The position numbers and the translations under genes were made by a program. Of a stretch of DNA of 64,000 nt, positions 34,301-45,269 are shown one piece after another. Position 1 is the first letter of the stretch. Every line of letters starts with the position of its first letter. Below the pieces are notes generated by a model. That model was not told the origin of the DNA, made no database searches, and saw nothing but the letters and a program-made list of their open reading frames with translations. The DNA comes from Sodiomyces alkalinus F11 (taxonomy: Eukaryota; Ascomycota; Sordariomycetes; Glomerellales; Plectosphaerellaceae): positions 7,310,385 through 7,374,384 of the forward strand of contig NW_021167079.1 of assembly GCF_003711515.1 (NCBI RefSeq), in the 5' to 3' direction.

Positions 34301-37081
34301 CTCGTCAAGCTCGTGCTCGAGTTTGTCAACGTTGCCACTTCGCTGGAGGCCGAGCAGCGGGGCACCGTGCAGCTCCAGGCGTCGGAAGCCCTCCGGGATG
34401 CCCTCGTCCCGCTGCTCCGGCGAGAGGATCGCGAGGCCACCGTGGCCACCCAGACTACCGACGTGGATGTCCACAAAGCCATCCTCGAAGGACTCACGAC
34501 GCTCTTGGAGAACTGCGGCGAGTCCCTTGTCAGCGGCTGGCAGATTACGTTCGAAATCATCGACTCCATTTTCAAAGGGGGGGAGGGCGTGCCTGGTCGA
34601 GAGGACTCCAAGGGGGGCGGATTAGCGACCCGATCGCCAAAGCTGGTCAGGTCGTCCTTTAACTCCCTGCGGCTCATCTGCTCCGACTTTTTGGCGTCTT
34701 TGCCCAATTCCTGCTTTCTCATTTTGGTTGATACCCTTTACAAGTTCTGCTCGCAAGACGACGACTTGAACATGGCATTGACGGTCTGTACCCCGTGTCC
34801 CTGCGATCCGTGAATCTTTGGAACGATATCTCCTTTTCCCTTTTCTTCTTCTTTTTTTCTTCTACTTTGTTTTCCCCTTTCTGACGCTTTTCACAGACTG
34901 TCACGTTCTTCTGGGTGCTGTCAGACTTCCTCTCAGGAAAGAACACGTCGATGCGTATCACGTCGCAAATGATGGACGGGTCGGATGCCCTGGCCCTTGC
35001 CAAGAGGGCCTCCAAGGGAGAGGATGACGAGGCATCCAACGCGGCGCTGTGGATGCTTCTGCTTCTGCGCCTGACCTCAGTGACAACTGACCGGCGGCTA
35101 GAACTCCGGAACAGTGAGTAGCAGGGGACTTGCGGGTAATTCGAACCTTTCAAAGCTAACATGAACCATCTCAGGCGCCGTGCAGACGTTGCTTCGAATT
35201 TTCGATGCATATGGCGACAACCTGGACACCGAGGCGTGGCATACCTGCGTGAAGCATGTCATCTTCTCACTCTTGTCGTCCATGGAAGATGAACTTGAAG
35301 CTTTGACAGGAGACGAAACCGACGACGAAGAGCGCAAGGCCTGGTACGGTACATCCGTTCTCGTCCTCGGTGGCATTTCGGGGCTCTTAGCTTCTTACCT
35401 CGAAGTTCTTGCGAAGCACCCGTCCTTCAACTCGCTTTGGCAGGAACTTCTGGGCCATTTCACGACGCTGCTGGACTTTAACGTGCTCGATATCAACACG
35501 GCCACCTTCAAGGCTCTGGGCAACATCTTGAATCAAAGCCAGCGGGATGAGAAGTGTGCTGTTGTATTCGACAACGGGACGGTCACGGCGGTGTGGAGGC
35601 TCTGGTCACGCGGCATACCAGGAGGGCAAGACGGCGGCAGTCGCCGTCGCCGTCGCCCCGAGAATGCAGACAACCAGGACTGCCTCGTCGCCTACGTCGG
35701 CGCGTTCCACGACGTATACCGACTCGTGGAGGCGGACCTAACCGTGGCGCATGTTGATCGGATGCTCGCGCTGTTTCGCGGAACGCTCCAACGGGCGACG
35801 GTGGCGGGAGCGTATGTCAGCGACGTCGAGAAGGCCACGCCGCTCCAGAACCAGGTCATGGAAGCCATCAAGGCCATCCGAACCGACCTGGCCGGGGTGC
35901 CGGCCGTCATCATCTCCCAGGTGGCCGAGCTTATTCGGCTTCCGTTCCAGGGCGATACGGCGGCCCAGGCCGAACAGGGCAGTACACCTTCGTCGAAGCG
36001 GACCTTCGTGGCAATGTCCAAAGCCAGCATGGAGATCCTACGGGACTTGGTCCTCCAGAAGTCGGCAGACCCGGACATCTACTCCAGCGGGGCGGTTGCC
36101 TCGGCACTCTCGGCCCTCGCCCAACCCATCACCTCGAAATACGGGTTCGCCGTCGTGGTGACCAGGTCGGCTCAGCCCTGGCGGCTCGCGACGGAGGTGA
36201 CGCTCGCCGTGCTCGAAGCCGTTCTACCCAAACTCCACACCCTCCACGGCATCCCCCGGAATACCGTTCAGGAGATCTGGGAAACCGTGGTTCGGATTGC
36301 GGACGGCATCGTCAGCGCCGACATGGCCTCCTCGGCCTCTTCCGCTGCAGCCAATATTGCCGACGACGAATCTTTCGACATCTCTTCCTTCCAAACACTC
36401 CGCAAACTCATCACGCCTGCTCTCGGTGCCGAAGTCATCCCCGACAGAACGCGAAAGTCGTACGCGGAAAGCCTCTTCCGGACATGCATCATCCATGCGC
36501 CGCCTCCCAGCGAACAAGCCACCCTCATATACGGAAACAACTCGGACGGCGGCGCAGGTCTCGCAGCTCTGTACAAGTCCAGGCCGGGCCGCACCGTGGA
36601 TCCACTCCCGACACGCCGCGCGAAGATGAGCTACGTCTGTCTCGACGAGCTCTTCGCGCTCATAGCACTCCAAGACGAAGAAGCCGACGGTACATGTAGC
36701 GAAGATCCGGGCGATGACATGAAGCAGGCCCTGGCCCTCCGCGTCCGCATGGCGCGGGTAGCGGCCCCCTTGGTCATCCTCCGCGCCGGGCTAACGCTCC
36801 GCGGCTTCATAGCGGACCAGCCCCTCCGCGGCCGCATGCCGCAGCCGCTATCGCAGCGCCGCGAGCTGCTGCATGTGCTGCGCGCGCTGGTCGACTTGCG
36901 CAGCCGGCCTGAGGCGATCCCGGACGCGCCGAATGTGGACTGCGAATCGCGCAAGCACTTGTTAAGGCTGTACCCTTTGCTGGTCCAGACTGTGCGGGTC
37001 GCGGGCGCGGCGGGGGATGAGGGTGTTTTGGCGGTTGGGACGGAGGCGTTGGGTGTTGTGGGGTGTGAGTTGGGGGTGTGA
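31321..37081 (+). CDS. MON2: MON2 homologue (Arf-GEF-related trafficking scaffold)
   Basis: Seven exons encode about 1764 residues: 31321-31398, 31460-31526, 31588-31968, 32056-32141, 32225-34783, 34897-35113 and 35175-37081. All junctions are GT-AG and in phase. The N-terminus (MTTQLLATELANLIQESKRK) and following helices form the DCB domain of the Sec7/BIG/Mon2 family. The HUS-like block follows (NRRPEYLRFAGLPQTFGLEL), then long HEAT-like repeats to the C-terminus. No Sec7 catalytic domain is visible, which separates Mon2 from BIG/Sec7 exchange factors. Yeast Mon2 works with Dop1 and Neo1 at the Golgi and endosomes in membrane recycling. Lengths match fungal orthologues and no damage is seen. 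Intron 3 (31969-32055) is a multiple of three and open, so retention is possible. Confidence 0.9.
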
Positions 37082-37870
37082 GGGTGTGAGGGTATGAGGG
37101 TGTGTGTGTGTGTGTGTATGTATGGGTTCAAAGGGCGATTTCTCGTTGTTGTTTGTTCATTGGAGATGTTGGCCGCGATACTACTAGACTAGTGTGAGCT
37201 ATGGGTGTACTACGGGTGATAGCAGCGACAAGCAGGTTATTTTCAGAATGTTTGTCTTTTCTTGAGATTCTCCGCGTGGTTGAGTCTAGGTTGTGCCGTT
37301 GTGCCCCTGAGATATTCCTCAGTTCCCCCCTGTTCCTTTCCAGCGTCTAGGTAAGTGCATGTGTTGCCAAACTCCGCAGCAGTTACATGCATGCATATAT
37401 GTATATATATCAAACTGAATCTTGCCATCAATGTACGACACTTCCTTATATCCTTCGTCTACACAAACAAGAAACATGCCAGTAGAAAGGACACTGCCAT
37501 GACATTAAGATGTCAAATGGTGTTGGTGTTGGAGTTGGAGTTGGGAAACAAACAGTGACATACAGGCAAGCTATGATCATCATATCAAACCAGTAGTTCA
37601 GGGAAATAATAGTCATGCTGCAAACAAGAATGCAACTTGGGGTTCATCTTAGCATAAAAGTCCACTTGTCTAGAGGGCCTTGGGAAATATAAATATGCCA
37701 TGCCCTGGCTCAGGAGTCAGAATTTCAACACTCTTCTTATGTAACTCAACTAAACCAACATCACTAGTAAAGCAGTAAAAGACACATGCACGAACAACAG
37801 ACCTAATATCCAAACTCGCAATGCAGGCCGCTCCCTTTATACCTACGCTCTTCCAATCTTTCATTGATTC
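37082..37870. other. MON2 downstream intergenic
   Basis: A (GT)n tract lies at about 37100-37118, just past the stop, followed by AT-rich sequence with a 'catgcatgcatatatgtatatat' patch at 37387-37410. Short ORFs have no domain features. Confidence 0.5.
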
Positions 37871-37879
37871 TCTCAACCC

Positions 37880-38560
37880 GTGTAATAGTAGGTTACCGCG
37901 GAGCTAGACGGTCCGCTATAGGACATAACGACTTTAGAGTGCCGCGAGATCTCCATTACTCGTCTTAAGGCATATGTCCTAAGACTATTACGATTTGGCA
38001 TAGGCCGGGCCTGGCCGGCCTGGGAGGTAGTATGGTACGGGCAGTGAATATAGAGCTACGTAAGTACGCTATTAAGCAGTCTCCTAATAAAGGTAATACG
38101 CCGGGCGATATATCAGGATAGAGCCTCGAGTTACCCGATATCGCGGAAACCCTTAATAAACGCTATATATAGTCGATAGATATAACCTAGACCGGATTCA
38201 GAGATCCGAGTCCGGCTAGCGTAGAAGAGTCCGCGTAAGGACAGCCTATACACGATAATAATAATAAAGTCTACCCTTAATATAGCGGGACTATATTTAG
38301 TCGCCTTAGTGGATATAGTCACGGAATTACAAGGCGAATACCATTATAAGGTAGGCTTATTTAATAAGCGCTTTATAGAGCAGGAAGACGCCTCGGTCCC
38401 GAAAAAGACTGAATTCCGATAAGGTTAGTTAGTATAGGAAATAGTATAAGAGTTTAGACTTACTAGGAAGGCCCCTTATACGACCTGGAATAGACCTATC
38501 CGGCTTTATTCCAAGTCGACGCTCTATCTGCTTACATTATTAAACAACGTTCACTCTTCT
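37880..38560. mobile_element. RIP-altered repeat fragment, unassigned
   Basis: Between about 37880 and 38560 the sequence switches to CpA/TpG-poor, TpA-rich composition with many 'ctata' words, like the repeats at the left of the window, then returns to normal. A plus-strand patch near 38330-38470 looks weakly coding. The size and lack of ends suggest a solo fragment of a degraded transposon. Confidence 0.55.
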
Positions 38561-38887
38561 CCTAGAAACAAGACGCTAGGCTCGAAGACGTGACTGGCAC
38601 CGACTGCCTCTTTGCAACGTTGCGTTTCAGAGCTAAACACTCATACTAAGCTCCTGACAGAGCAGAACCGCCAGCAAGAGTTCCTAAAGCGATACCAAAT
38701 ACTAAATACATGTGGAAGACCACGTCTACTAGAACGAAGTAAATCCATTTGTGTATTACAGTATTTTCATCATTCTGTCTTGACCTTTCCCCAATATCCT
38801 GTCCAACTACCGTCGTATTAAAGCCTACAGTAGGATATCAATAACAAGGACAATATTAATACTCTCCTAACAACTAGCAAAGTCATC

Positions 38888-39232
38888 ATGGCTTCAGGCG
38901 AAGTCTACAATTATTACGAAGAGAAGCATAACGAGCTATGCTTCAATGTAAGTTAGCCCTTATTAACAAAATAACTAGAACTTTCGAATTAATGATTTTC
39001 TTTTAGGGCTCCAAGTTTTCGTCACCTGGGCAGATTTCCTTATTACGGCATTTTACTACCGGTATGCCATTCTGACAGTCACTACACGTTAGATCCGAGA
39101 TCTGATGAGAGATCACGAAATCCCATCATCATTTCTTCAGAAACCCGGCGAGGAAGAGAAGTTCTTACTATCTTTACCCCGTGGTTCGGATACTTATATT
39201 CCGGAACGTATTAAGCGTCTAGTAGAGAAGTA
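38888..39232 (+). pseudogene. Small gene relic with one intron, unknown
   Basis: An ATG at 38888 opens MASGEVYNYYEEKHNELCFN. It is followed by an intron-like segment ('gtaagt' at 38948, 'ttttag' at 39006), and then GSKFSSPGQISLLRHFTTG before a stop. In another frame the downstream part reads DLMRDHEIPSSFLQKPGEEE to a stop near 39230. The mixture of splice signals and broken frames fits a decayed small gene. No family is recognised. Confidence 0.35.
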
Positions 39233-39509
39233 GACATGTTACCGCATGTTTTTTTATGTGCAGCGATGTCCTCCTAGCCTACCTTATAGGAAAAGCATCA
39301 CGACACAATACCATGAGAAACAGAGACGCATGACGAATCGCAAACTCCGACAACACAACGCACAAATATAGTAACAAGTGGTAAAAGTAAATGGTCAAGT
39401 AAATCGTCGCCGGGGTATATAATTCCAAATCCAAAAGGCAAAAACTCGGACCAAGGTTGTCCTGGCAAGCTGTATATAGAGGCACGGAGTAGGTATCATA
39501 AATACACAA

Positions 39510-41866
39510 TCACTGCAAAACAACGGCGCTCCAAAAGGCAGCATTCACGTCCTTTGGTCGTATCCCGGGGGTTCGGCCTAAACAGACAGATCGAACAGCC
39601 AGTTCTGTCACAAACTGCATGTCAGCGTTCTGCTCTAAAAAAAGAAGAAAAAAGAAAAGGGGGGGTTGGGTTGGTCAAACCTTGAACCAGCATAGCAACG
39701 TCAATAGTAACGGTAAGCTTGTCCGGCCCAGGGGTTATCGGCCTTCCCAGGGCATCCACGGCCATGGAGCCGAACGCCGCATCTCCCCATACCGTGGATG
39801 AAAAAACCGACCCGGGGGTCTTCGGCGCCGACCCCGACCCCGACCCCGCGGAGCCGGTCCACGGGGTGGGTATCCCCACAGAATCCCGACTACTGACGTC
39901 ACCCGCCATCCCGTCCTTGATGGTCAACCATTCGTCGATGGAATTGTCAATCACGGCGTCAAAGTTCGTGTTTTGCTCGGGTTGTGCGTCGTGGTGGTGT
40001 ACGGGCGGGAAGGCATCGAGGGGAATGGTGGCCGTGACCTTGTCGGCGCCGGGAGAGATGATGATGCCGCGGGTCCGCAGGTACCATTCCACCTCGTCGC
40101 AGTCGTAAAAGTTCCCCTCGAAGCCTGGCGTGGTGATGCGCATCTTGTGGTCGACGCGCATGTCCCGCGTCTCCTCCACCAGCGGGTCCCATGGGCCCTG
40201 GCCGAACAGCGTGTCCCGTCCCAGGTGGGACCGGTGCAAGTCGACCGTTCCGCGGTTGCCGAGGGGTAACCCGTCGGAGGCGCAATCGGTTCTCGCTGTA
40301 AATACATTGTCGTTGCTGCTGTCGTCCGGGACGTCGATGCCGGCCACGGGGTCGATGATGCCGGCGCCGGCGTCTCGCATGCTGGCGGCGAGGTCCACGG
40401 TGTCGAGGTTGTTTAGCTCGGGGAAGAAGGTGCCTGCGCCGCCGAGATGGAGGAAAGGGAAGCGCCAATTGCACAAGTTCTCACGCTGGTTCACGCTGAG
40501 GCAGTTAGCAATGCGCGTCGTGATGCGTTCTCGGGATTCGAAGAGGAGGCAGAAGCCGAACACGGCGGCGTAGAAGGTGGGCGGCGGGTCCGGGAGCGTC
40601 AGGAGACGGAGGGCTTGCTCGAGCGCGAAGCGCTGGAGCCGCCGGCCAAAGGTGCGCTCGAGATGGGAGAACGAGGCCGGCGGCGGCAGCGTCGCGTACG
40701 GGTCTATACCAGCGAGGAGAGGGAGGCTCGCGGCTTGCGGGTTCCTGGTGAGGAGGGTGTTGGTGTTGGTGGTGGTGAAAGTGACAGAGTCAAGCGCAGA
40801 GGACATACCGAAGGGGAAGCTGGCGTCGCGCACCGAGGCTTGGGTGGCCGTCGTGTGCGCGTGCGCTTGCGCTTGCGCGGAAGTAGGGGAGGAGCCCGTG
40901 GCCGGTGCAGCTGGAGGCTGAGATACTGGCGGCGGGGAGGACCATGATGAGGTGGTGGTAGTAGCGTGCAGAGCGGCGGCCGAAGCTGACGAGTTCTGGG
41001 GTTCCGGTCCCGGTTCCGGCTCCGGCTCCGGTTCCGGCTCATGGGTGACCACAATACCGCCGTAGAGAATGCGTTGACCGCCGATATGGTTGGTGTCGGA
41101 GGAGCCTCGGCCATCCCGGCCGTTAGACTGCGTATTGCAAGTCGGTCCGCCGCCACCATCACCGGCTGGCCTGTGCGAAGTCCTAGCGCCAAGCTGGTAC
41201 GGCTGACGAGCAAAAGCTGAGGAATCCCCGGCCTCTCCCCTTGCGGAGTCCTGGCTTGCACTGCGGGAAGCCAATGATACGAAGACTTGGGTGGTCGCTT
41301 GAAGCTCACGGCCGAATTCCGGCTGGGACTCGAATATGCGGCAGTTGATGGCGAAGTTGTAGAGTTCCATGAAGGCGATATTCATGCGCTCGTTGTTGTC
41401 CTGGAGCTCCTTGACCCTCGCTTCCAACGACTGTATGGTGGATTCTTTTCTGTTTCGGTAGGCCCTCTGGGCAAGGCGGATCTGGGTTCGACGACGCTGC
41501 GGGTGGTTAGCATCGTAGTGTTCCGAGTGGACGGGGAGGTCCAGAGAAGGGGCAAGAAAAATAGATAAAAACACTTACATCAAGAGCTGTTTCATCATTG
41601 GTATCTAGTTTCGGCCGGCCTCTCTTTTTCTTGTCAGGTTCTTCCGATTCGGTGCTGGCAGAGCGAAGCGGTTTCCGCTTCCTGGATTCTTCGTCCGCAC
41701 TCGCAGCCCCTCCCGTAGACATGGAGGCCGTCGTCGGCGTCATGTTAGCTCCAGGGCTCGAGCCCGCGTCATCGTGTTGTCGGGGCGGCAGACTCCGAGG
41801 GGCGCGAAAGGTGGATGTGCCGTCATTGTATGACTCGGCGTTGAGGATGGAAAGTTCGGAACTCAT
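39510..41866 (-). CDS. bZIP transcription factor (AP-1/Yap-like basic region)
   Basis: Three exons give 742 residues: 41866-41579, 41496-39681 and 39634-39510. An upstream in-frame ATG at 41908 would add 14. The first exon has a nuclear-type basic patch (KKKRGRPK). The second begins with the basic region RRRTQIRLAQRAYRNRKEST and a leucine zipper. A long Ser/Thr/Pro and Glu-Pro-repeat linker follows (EPEPEPEPEPGPEP), then a conserved helical middle around LLTLPDPPPTFYAAVFGF. The last 46-base intron restores a conserved end, CLGRTPGIRPKDVNAAFW; reading through it would give a false tail. It probably binds DNA as a dimer in the nucleus. Targets cannot be read from sequence. Confidence 0.85.
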
Positions 41867-43174
41867 TGGCGCATCGACTGCCCAGCGGGCAGTTGTAGGA
41901 CGGGCCAATTCCGCTGCGGTCGATAGTATTCAGCGGGAATGACGCCAGAAAGAGGATCGCGGCGGCGGTGGAGGGACTTGGAAGGGGGGTTGGGTCTGGT
42001 TCCTGGTCCTCCTTGGTCGTGCGAGGCTGAGGAAGGCGGACAGCAGAAGGGCAGTGGATAGAGCTTTAAGCTAAGATACTGTGACTTGGACAATCAAATA
42101 AAGAGAAGCGTTGTTATTGAAGTGCACGGGGAACTTGGCTGCAGCTGAATCGAGGTAATGATGGTCTGGGATTGAAACGGTAAGCGTGACGGGTCGTCTT
42201 GCTGATGGATCTCGTAATGGGACGGTGATTCGAGGGTCAGAGGGTGGCTGGGCCAGAGGTACGGCCTTGGAGGAAGTGGTGGTGGTGATGGTTAATTGAG
42301 CTCTCCCGGGTGGTGAGACTGGGAAAGTTGTTGCTGTGGTCGTTTTGGGAAAGGAGGAAGGGGAAAGTGACGATGACTAACCATTTGCTGATGGCTGCCT
42401 GGGGTAGGTGGGTCCCAACCCCATGTTCCCAAATGGGAAAGAGGACCTGACGAATTTGTGGGTCTGGGGTTCCCAGCCTCAGCTGCAGCTGCTAACAGCT
42501 GGCGAGAGCTACAGATTTTCTTTCGTCGGTGAATAGGTGTGAGAAATAAAAATAAAACGAAATTAGAAACGAAACGAAACGAAGCAACAACAGCAATAAA
42601 TGACGGTCGACCCAAGGCTCCGAGTCCCTTGGCCTGGTCTCCTGCAGACCGACGTCAAAAGACTACAAAGGACGGAGAACGGGAACGGGAACCGAAGAGA
42701 TAATCCTTGGGGAGTTCTGTTTCCCATACAAGAACCGGACATTGTCTCTCTATTCATCGCATTCAATTCTCTAATCGATCCTGGTGTATTCCCAATTCCT
42801 TCTCTTTGCGCAGGATCCGTATGACAAGGCCAGGATCATAGTGTATGTTGGTTAGTATATGTGAAAAAAATGTGACCCTTCCCTGGGTTGGTCGACACCA
42901 GTGGCCGACGACGCAAATTGGATGCTAGCCAGAGCATGCGACTCGTCGTCTTTGGCTGTTCCCTTGCATTTCCCGCTGTCCCCTCCATACTGAGTGCCAG
43001 GCAGATGCGAGACAATGCACCCACCTTGTACAACCTCCCGTTGCAGGAGCTGACCCTTCGTTCTCCTGATACCTGGGCCTTTGGAAACGCTGGTCATACG
43101 CCGTCAAGATAAGAGCCGGCTTTCTCTTCCCTCCGTTGCCCATGCATGAATTCCTGACAAGGGAATGAACGCTT
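41867..43174. other. Intergenic between bZIP and LYR-protein genes
   Basis: The bZIP 5' flank (to about 42900) is rich in purine/pyrimidine-biased tracts and contains no ORF with domain features. The ORFs at 42563-42824 and 42836-43112 on both strands look random. The right part is the 3' flank of the LYR-motif gene. Confidence 0.55.
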
Positions 43175-44316
43175 TCACCCTCCCTCCTTCGCCTCCCGCC
43201 TCTTCTTCCTGCGCTCGTCCTTCCAATAAGCCCTCTCCTCCAAGAACAACCTCTTCTCCTCATCGGCAATGCGAACCAGCGCCTCCGTCCTCGCCACACC
43301 ATGCAACCTCGACCGCCGCATCCTCTCCGCCATGGCCGCCAACGCCGCCCGCACGCTCCCCGCATACTTCGCCCTCCGTTCGTCCTCCACCGCACCCCGA
43401 GACCGAGACCGAGACCGAGACCCGTCCAGCAGGTCCGCCGCCGCCCCGCCCTCGCGCGCCGCCTCCCGCGCCACGAGGTCCTCCCACTGGTCCTCGAACC
43501 CGGCGTGCACGATCCCCTCGTTGCGCAGCGCCTCGGCCACTTCGACCGACTTGATGCGCGACCGCGTCAGGTCGCGGATCACCCCGCCCAGGGCCCGCGG
43601 CTGCGGTTTCTTGATGCGCAGGAACGGGATGCCTTCGGCCGTGACGAAGACGTGGGGGATTTTCCGCGGTTTGCTGAGTTCGGTGACGGGGATTGGCCGA
43701 CCTGTGGGGATGTAGGTGATTTTTCCGTCGGGGCTGATTTGACGCGTGAGGAGTGGGGGGCGTTTTGGCTTTGGTTGCGAGTCGGAGGGGGGATGTTGAG
43801 CGGCGGCTGCTGCGGCTGCGGCTGCGGCTGCGGCTTGGTGGCGGCGGGCTGCTTCGACTCTGGGCCGGACGAGGGAGACTATCTTGGTGTGGGCGTCGGA
43901 GCATTGGGACTGCGCTTCGCGGAATATGGAGAGAAACTGTGCGAGCACATCAATTAGTTTCGGTTCCGTACATTGAGGTGAAACTCGGAGGCCGGTAGAG
44001 AGGGAAGAACGGAGGGGAAAGTGGGCAAGGAATGAAGGGACGTGAAGATGGGAGATGGGAGATGGGAGCTCACCTTGTAGCCGGCAGTTAAAGCGACAAA
44101 GACCAGCCTCTTGCTCACGTCGCCCCTGTTCCGACGAAATTGCTTCTGAATGAGCCCCGGGATAGGGTGGCCTTTGTGCGGATGGGAAGGGTCGGAGCTT
44201 AGCAGGTCGCTGGGCAAAGGAACCCGGCGGCCCTCGCGGACGAGGGCGCGGTAGAGCGCGAAGCAAGCATGCCGATGACGCGAATCGCGCGCGGGGACAA
44301 AGGTTGAGACGCGCAT
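43175..44316 (-). CDS. LYR-motif protein (mitochondrial, Cup1-like)
   Basis: Two exons (44316-44074 and 43936-43175) encode 334 residues. The first contains the LYR tripeptide in HACFALYRALVREGRRVPLP and a helix ending RGDVSKRLVFVALTAGYK. The second continues the helix (FLSIFREAQSQCSDAHTKIV), then has an Ala run, a Pro-rich linker and a conserved-looking core (GKITYIPTGRPIPVTELSKP, PHVFVTAEGIPFLRIKKPQP). The tail is basic, with an Arg-Ser dipeptide run (SRSRSRSRG). LYR proteins are usually small mitochondrial adaptors for Fe-S or complex assembly; this is a long fungal form. A longer ORF starting at 44323 is in the wrong frame for exon 1. Function beyond the family is unknown. Confidence 0.75.
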
Positions 44317-45269
44317 GGGTCAAGGAGTGAATGAGGCAATTGATTGAACTCCCATCACGATAATAAGCCCCGATTCGAATCGTGTGTCCGAGTCGGAAGA
44401 TGGTGCTGGGGAAATTGAAATCGGAGATCGGGAAAACTGGGACCGTGGATTCGGTGAGCTCGGTAAACTCGGTGATCGGGCTTTTTAGTTCCGGCTACCG
44501 ACGGTCTGTGGATGCCCTTCGTTATGGGTACGTACAACGTACTACCTTAGGTAATTTACTATTTCTCGACTCTTACATAAGGCGACCTGGAATCCTCCTC
44601 CTCCTCAGTCTCCGTGTTAGATCAAAACGTTGTTCAGGATTTTTGATTTCTTCAGGCCCTCACAGTTCATTGCTATTCGTATTTCTTTGTATCGGCAGAT
44701 TGCTATTTACTGGCCAATGAACACGGATGCGACAAGTTGCTACAGGCTTGACCTGGACTCACCTGCACTGACTGGGACTCTGCGCCGCTGCGGTGCGCCC
44801 AGGCTTAAGGACTGGTCATCTTCGAGATGTGATGCGCATGTTTCGGTGTTGCCTCGGCTCCGACGCTTAGTACGACTGGTCCCGACTTTGGTGTGTTTCT
44901 CGTTTCTTCCGAGTTGGGGCCCTTCGACCCGTCACCCGACACCTCAGTGGATGCTTGGGCGGCCAGTCCGGCATGCCCCTTGATCTTTGTTTCGGAGTCT
45001 CTTTCTTGCAAGTGCAGAACAGAGATACCCATTCATCTCACCAGGCTGGCGCTGTCGCCGACCTCCTCAACACCCTAGATGGAGTTTGATGGGCGACGTG
45101 CTGCTGCCGAGGTCAAGTCTGGGCATGCATAATCTGGGCATGCATAACCTGCCCAACAAGCGGCGAGGGGAGCGGTCCGTCCATCGTCTCTGAGTGTTCG
45201 GCGTGAGACTTCATCTTTTCTTTGTCTCGTTGCTTTCTTTCCCCCGTTTTCCTCCTATTGCCCATTCAT
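44317..45269. other. Intergenic, no supported gene
   Basis: ORFs here overlap on both strands and lack domains. A 15-bp direct repeat ('tctgggcatgcataa' twice) lies at 45118-45147. The stretch holds the LYR-gene promoter and the 3' flank of the Zn2Cys6 gene. Confidence 0.55.
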
